A DNA stretch of 25,802 nucleotides from JAFEBO01 sp036392375. Its GTDB lineage: Bacteria > Planctomycetota > Phycisphaerae > Phycisphaerales > UBA1924. This document shows positions 22,959 through 25,802 of the stretch, piece by piece (position 1 is the first letter of the stretch; every line of letters begins with the position of its first letter). Where the stretch lies: contig DASVYC010000112.1 of assembly GCA_036392375.1 (NCBI GenBank), forward strand, positions 1 through 25,802, given 5' to 3'. The notes under the pieces are model-generated. The model had not been told where the DNA came from. It did no database searches and saw only the letters and a list, made by a program, of their open reading frames with translations. A program made the translations under genes and the position numbers.

Positions 22959-24316
22959 TCACCCCGCTCGTGCTCCTCGGCCGCGCCGCCCGCAAGGTCG
23001 CCAATCGTCTGGCACCCTTACCACCGCCTCCGCCACCGCCTCCACCGCCTCCCCCCGAGGCCGCGTACCTCAAGCGCTGCCTCAGCGTCGAGGGCGAGGA
23101 CCTGCTCATCGAGCTCTTCCTCCGCCGCCTACCCCCCGGTTCCTACGTGGACGTGGGCGCTCATCACCCGTTCCGGTTCTCCAACACCTTCCTCCTCCGC
23201 GAGCGCGGCTGGAGCGGCATCAACATCGATCCCAACCCCGAATCCATCGAAGCCTTCAACCAGTTCCGCCCCAACGAGGCCAACATCCAGGCCCTCGTCT
23301 CCGACTCCACCTCGCCCATCACCCTCTACCGCTTCGACACCCCCGCGCTCAACACCACCGACCCCGCCTTCCGCGACGCCTCGATCGCCGCGGGCGCCAA
23401 GCTCCTCGGCGAGCCGCTCACGCTCACGCCCCGCCGCCTCTCCGACATCATCGACGAGCATCTCGCACCCGGACAGTCGATCGGCCTGCTCTCGATCGAC
23501 GTCGAGAACGCCGAGATGCCCGTCCTCCGCTCCCTGGACTTTGACCGCCACCGCCCTGCGCTCATCGCCGTTGAGGTCACCAACCGCTTCACGCTGCACG
23601 ATGTCCTCGACGCCGAGTCCTGCCGCTTCCTGCTCGCGCGTGGCTACCAGCCAGTCGCACGCACCTACTCCACCACCTTCTTCGCCGATCCTCCCCAGTT
23701 CGACGGCGTCTTCGACAACGACCTCCACAGCGCCGTCACGCCCCGCGAGATCGTCCGCCGTCAGATCGCCCGCGCCCAGCCGCTGCGCCTCTGCCTGGGC
23801 GCCAGCACCGTGCATTACCGAGGCTGGGTCTCGACCGACGTGGACACGCTCGACATCACCAGCGCGCAGGACTGGCGCGACACGCTGCAGGGCAAGCGCG
23901 CCGACGCGATGCTCGCCGAGCACGTCTTCGAACACGTCCCAGTCGATCGCATCGCCGCCGCGCTCAGGCTCTGTCACGACCATCTCAAGCCCGGCGCCCG
24001 GCTCCGTATCGCCGTGCCCGACGCCAACCGCACCGACGCACGCTACGCCGCCGAAAACACGCCCCCGGCCTCGGGCCACACCATCTACTTCAACATCGAC
24101 ACGCTCTCGCAGGCGATCCGCGACGCCGGCATGGAACCCGTGCCGCTGGAGTGGTTCGACAACCAGGGCGCGTTCCACCGCCGCGACTGGCACCCCGCCG
24201 ACGCCATGATCCGCCGCTCCTTCCGATTCGACTCCCAGCAGGATTTCCGCATCACGCACCGGGGCGAGACACTCCACTACACCTCGCTGATCATCGACGC
24301 GATCCGCACCGCGTGA
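22955..24316 (+). CDS. Double methyltransferase: FkbM domain fused to a second class I methyltransferase domain
   Basis: A 453-residue protein with two SAM-dependent domains. After a basic 20-residue start comes a run of 12 prolines (23-34). Domain 1 (about 36-245) is FkbM-like: SYVDVGAHHPFRFSN (63-77), GINIDPNPESIEAFN (88-102), LLSIDVENAEMPVL (178-191). Asn185 stands where FkbM proteins usually have Gly (DVEG). Domain 2 (about 275-453) has LRLCLGASTVHYRGWVSTD (277-295), AEHVFEHV (321-328), LKPGARLRIAVPD (344-356) and a GHTIYFN...LEWFDNQGAFHRRDW tail typical of a family of glycan-cluster methyltransferases. Domain 2's motif I has Gly-Ala-Ser instead of Gly-x-Gly. GTG 22955 overlaps the previous stop as GTGA. 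It probably adds methyl groups to the glycan handled by the neighbouring Wzt. Confidence 0.85.
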   Translation: MITPLVLLGRAARKVANRLAPLPPPPPPPPPPPPEAAYLKRCLSVEGEDLLIELFLRRLPPGSYVDVGAHHPFRFSNTFLLRERGWSGINIDPNPESIEAFNQFRPNEANIQALVSDSTSPITLYRFDTPALNTTDPAFRDASIAAGAKLLGEPLTLTPRRLSDIIDEHLAPGQSIGLLSIDVENAEMPVLRSLDFDRHRPALIAVEVTNRFTLHDVLDAESCRFLLARGYQPVARTYSTTFFADPPQFDGVFDNDLHSAVTPREIVRRQIARAQPLRLCLGASTVHYRGWVSTDVDTLDITSAQDWRDTLQGKRADAMLAEHVFEHVPVDRIAAALRLCHDHLKPGARLRIAVPDANRTDARYAAENTPPASGHTIYFNIDTLSQAIRDAGMEPVPLEWFDNQGAFHRRDWHPADAMIRRSFRFDSQQDFRITHRGETLHYTSLIIDAIRTA

Positions 24317-24404
24317 GCGCTCCGCCCCCACCCGCACGTCCCCACACCCCACACCCCCCACGTCCCGCACGCCCGACACCCTGCGGCACCGTCGCTCGTT
24401 TGCC

Positions 24405-24410
24405 GATAAT
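24405..24410 (+). promoter_or_regulatory. Candidate -10 element of a leaderless promoter before the first acyltransferase
   Basis: GATAAT ends 6 nt before ATG 24417. The preceding 88 bases (from 24317) are C-rich low-complexity sequence with no gene. The spacing fits leaderless transcription. Confidence 0.35.
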
Positions 24411-24416
24411 GAACAC

Positions 24417-24980
24417 ATGGACGCCGTTCCCATCAAGAGCACCTGGGGCCCGTTGGGCAACGTCGTCCGCGTGCTCTGGATGGTCGTCGGACGCACGCTG
24501 CTGCGGCTGAGCTTCGACGGCTCCGACTCCTACCGCTGCTGGGTCCTGCGCCGCTTCGGAGGCAAAGTCGGCCGCAACGTGCGCCTCGCCCGCTCCTGCC
24601 GCATCGAGATCCCCTGGACCCTCGACATCCGCGACAACGTCCACATCGGCGAACGCTCCATCCTCTACTCCCTCGGCCCCATCGAGATCGGCGAAGGCTC
24701 CGTCATTTCCCATTTCGCCCACCTCTGCGCCGGCTCGCACGACTTCTCCAAACGGACCTTCGACCTCACCAAGCCGCCGATCGTGATCGGCAAGGGCTGC
24801 TGGATCGGCCCTGACGCCTTCGTCGGTGGCGGCGTCACCGTCGGCGACGGCGCGGTGCTCCTGCCACGCGCCTGCGCGTTCAAGAACGTGCGCGCGGACG
24901 TGGTGATCGAGGGGAATCCGGGAAGAGAGTGGAGCAGTGGAGCAGTGGGGCAGGGAGGCAGCGATGCAGGGAAGGCCTGA
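24417..24980 (+). CDS. WcaF-like left-handed beta-helix acyltransferase with a repeat-derived tail
   Basis: Putative O-acetyltransferase for surface polysaccharide. In the 187-residue protein an N-terminal amphipathic helix region (NVVRVLWMVVGRTLL) precedes hexapeptide repeats of the left-handed beta-helix (IEIPWTLDIRDNVHIGE; GPIEIGEGSVIS; IVIGKGCWIGPDAFVGGGVTVGDGAV). The catalytic His is probably His108 in LCAGSHDFS, the WcaF-type motif. Family members end in a GNP-A-R-x-I/L-K-type tail. Here the sequence follows the family up to Gly-Asn-Pro (166-168), and the last 19 residues are Gly/Ser/Trp/Ala sequence encoded by a short-repeat stretch (24924-24966). The end therefore looks rewritten by repeat insertion but may still fold. 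It overlaps the next gene by 17 bases. Confidence 0.85.
   Translation: MDAVPIKSTWGPLGNVVRVLWMVVGRTLLRLSFDGSDSYRCWVLRRFGGKVGRNVRLARSCRIEIPWTLDIRDNVHIGERSILYSLGPIEIGEGSVISHFAHLCAGSHDFSKRTFDLTKPPIVIGKGCWIGPDAFVGGGVTVGDGAVLLPRACAFKNVRADVVIEGNPGREWSSGAVGQGGSDAGKA
24931..24954. repeat. Short 8-bp tandem repeat at the acyltransferase junction
   Basis: Two exact GGAGCAGT units (24931-24946) are followed by a diverged GGGGCAGG. The purine-rich stretch continues to about 24976 and includes GGGAGG, 5 nt before ATG 24964. It encodes the end of one acyltransferase and supplies the ribosome site of the next. Confidence 0.75.
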
Positions 24981-25506
24981 ACGCCCCTTCCGCGCGATGC
25001 TGTGGCACCGCATCGGCGCCAAGCTCTTCTACATCTCCTTCCACAACTGGTACGGCCTGCGCAACGCCCTGCTCCGCGCCTTCGGCGCCTCGGTCGCGCC
25101 CACCAGCCGCGTCCGCCCCAGCGCGACCATCACCGAGCCATGGAACTTCGCGATCGGACACGAAAGCTCGGTGGGCGACCTGGCGTACATCGACAGCCGC
25201 GAGCAGGTAACGATCGGGCAGTTCTGCACCGTCAGCCAGCACACCCGCCTGCTCACCGCGCTCGACGAAGCAACCTCCGCCGCCGCCAGCGCACTCGCCA
25301 GCGCCAACATCCACACCCGCGGCCCGATCACGCTCGAAGACGATACCTGGGCCGCCGCCGAAGCCATGATCCTCCCCGGCGTCACCGTCCGCGCCGGCTC
25401 CATCATCGGCGCCCGCGGCACCGCCCGCAGCGAACTGGAGCCTTGGTCCACCTTCGGCGGCGACCCGCTGCGAAGACTGGGGACAAGGGCGAAGCCGACC
25501 GCGTAA
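24964..25506 (+). CDS. WcaF-like acyltransferase paralogue without the usual catalytic histidine
   Basis: A 180-residue hexapeptide-repeat protein related to the preceding one. The N terminus (MLWHRIGAKLFYISFHNWYGLRNALLRAFGA) and the TEPWNFAIGHESSVGD and VTIGQFCTVSQ coils match WcaF-like acetyltransferases. In those, SQ is followed after about eight residues by the catalytic His of a C-T-x-x-H-D motif. Here the matching stretch is LLTALDE, with Asp101 in the His place, followed by an Ala/Ser-rich insert and the last coils (ITLEDDTWAAAEAMILPGVTVRAGSIIGARG). Another His (His93) lies nearby, so activity is uncertain. ATG 24964 has a strong GGGAGG site at 5 nt; GTG 24937 would start inside the repeat with none. 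The end (GGDPLRRLGTRAKPTA) takes the place of the usual GNPA-type tail. Confidence 0.82.
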   Translation: MQGRPERPFRAMLWHRIGAKLFYISFHNWYGLRNALLRAFGASVAPTSRVRPSATITEPWNFAIGHESSVGDLAYIDSREQVTIGQFCTVSQHTRLLTALDEATSAAASALASANIHTRGPITLEDDTWAAAEAMILPGVTVRAGSIIGARGTARSELEPWSTFGGDPLRRLGTRAKPTA

Positions 25507-25524
25507 CACGACGCCCCCGCGCCT

Positions 25525-25548
25525 CCTCTCCCCGCTAGCGGGGAGAGG
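25525..25548. repeat. Perfect 24-bp palindrome
   Basis: CCTCTCCCCGC (25525-25535) and its complement GCGGGGAGAGG (25538-25548) flank a central TA, giving a fully self-complementary 24-mer, 19 bases after the last acyltransferase stop. It may form a 3' hairpin or be part of a dispersed repeat. Confidence 0.9.
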
Positions 25549-25550
25549 AC

Positions 25551-25573
25551 GACTTGAGGCAAAGCCTCAAGTC
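25551..25573. repeat. 10-bp stem palindrome with AAA loop
   Basis: GACTTGAGGC (25551-25560) and GCCTCAAGTC (25564-25573) pair perfectly around AAA, two bases after the previous palindrome. The tandem arrangement suggests one composite element with two hairpins. Confidence 0.9.
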
Positions 25574-25802
25574 AGGTGAGGGGATTGCGGATACCCGATC
25601 GCCACAACCATCCGAGCGCGATTCACCCCTCCCCGGTCTCGCTGCGCTCGCCCACCCCTCCCCGCTCCTCAGTGCAGGAAGGCGCAAACGCCCCTCCATC
25701 GCCGTACCCTTCCCCGTTCGCCGCGGCATCCATTCGGGACCGCGACGCGAACGCCACCGGATGCCCCACTTGCCTACCTCTTCGCCCCGCACTACCCCCC
25801 CC

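Larger units (their letters stand above)
25507..25802. other. Gene-free right end rich in dispersed-repeat-like sequence
   Basis: These 296 bases have no convincing coding frame. They hold two strong palindromes (25525-25548 and 25551-25573), then CT-rich blocks with 'cacccctccccg'-like sequence occurring more than once (about 25625-25675) around a small GCTGCGCTCG motif. The look is of a composite dispersed intergenic repeat. No promoter or RNA gene was recognised. Confidence 0.6.

Noticed and set aside
25535..25792. An 85-residue minus-strand frame at the right end
   Set aside because: It is built from palindrome and CT-rich repeat sequence, with no ribosome site and no similarity to a known protein that I can see.

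Overview
This is a high-GC chromosomal window with no mobile-element genes, RNA genes or CRISPR. C/G-ending codons, a scattered type II secretion-like pseudopilin set, and several families of short dispersed palindromes suggest a Planctomycetota (Phycisphaerae-like) or similar environmental bacterium. That assignment is inference, with moderate to low confidence.

Layout: (1) 1-2336, end of a surface-glycan cluster: the tail of a possible methyltransferase, a CgeB-like glycosyltransferase and an FkbM methyltransferase. (2) 2448-3539 (-), threonine 3-dehydrogenase, divergent from (3) 3704-8764, a type II secretion-like block: gspF, then gspG-I-J-K as a tight operon. (4) 8769-12018 (-), serA and asnB (serine and asparagine synthesis), whose end abuts gspK tail to tail. 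(5) 12113-17578 (+), a GH38 alpha-mannosidase, then a DevC-type permease and a DevB/HlyD-type adaptor without an ATPase gene. (6) 17684-18523 (-), a SpoU/TrmH RNA methyltransferase, divergent from uppP (18619-19500). (7) 19515-20573 (-), a lipoprotein amidase of the AmpD fold, divergent from (8) 20719-25506, a second surface-glycan cluster: a Wzt-type ABC ATPase with a C-terminal glycan-recognition domain, two methyltransferase genes coupled to it by GTGA overlaps (the second a double-methyltransferase fusion), and two WcaF-like acyltransferases. The last 296 bases hold no gene but carry strong palindromes.

Working together: UppP recycles the lipid carrier used for envelope glycans. The Wzt/methyltransferase/acyltransferase set looks like a system that caps or decorates a polysaccharide and exports it; Wzm, the permease partner, is not in the window. 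The Gsp genes form a pseudopilus plus platform, but GspE (motor) and GspD (secretin) are elsewhere.

Most notable: (a) genes heading transcription units repeatedly have a TAnnnT hexamer 5-8 nt before the start codon and no Shine-Dalgarno, suggesting leaderless transcripts, while operon-internal genes have Shine-Dalgarno sequences; (b) a dispersed inverted repeat lies in frame inside the leader of the GspJ-like prepilin; (c) one hairpin sequence occurs twice, each time just after a stop codon and in the same orientation to transcription; (d) the threonine dehydrogenase lacks all four structural-zinc cysteines; (e) short repeats have rewritten the junction between the two acyltransferase genes. 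No wholly new multi-gene system could be demonstrated. The Wzt plus double-methyltransferase module is the best candidate for unusual biology.
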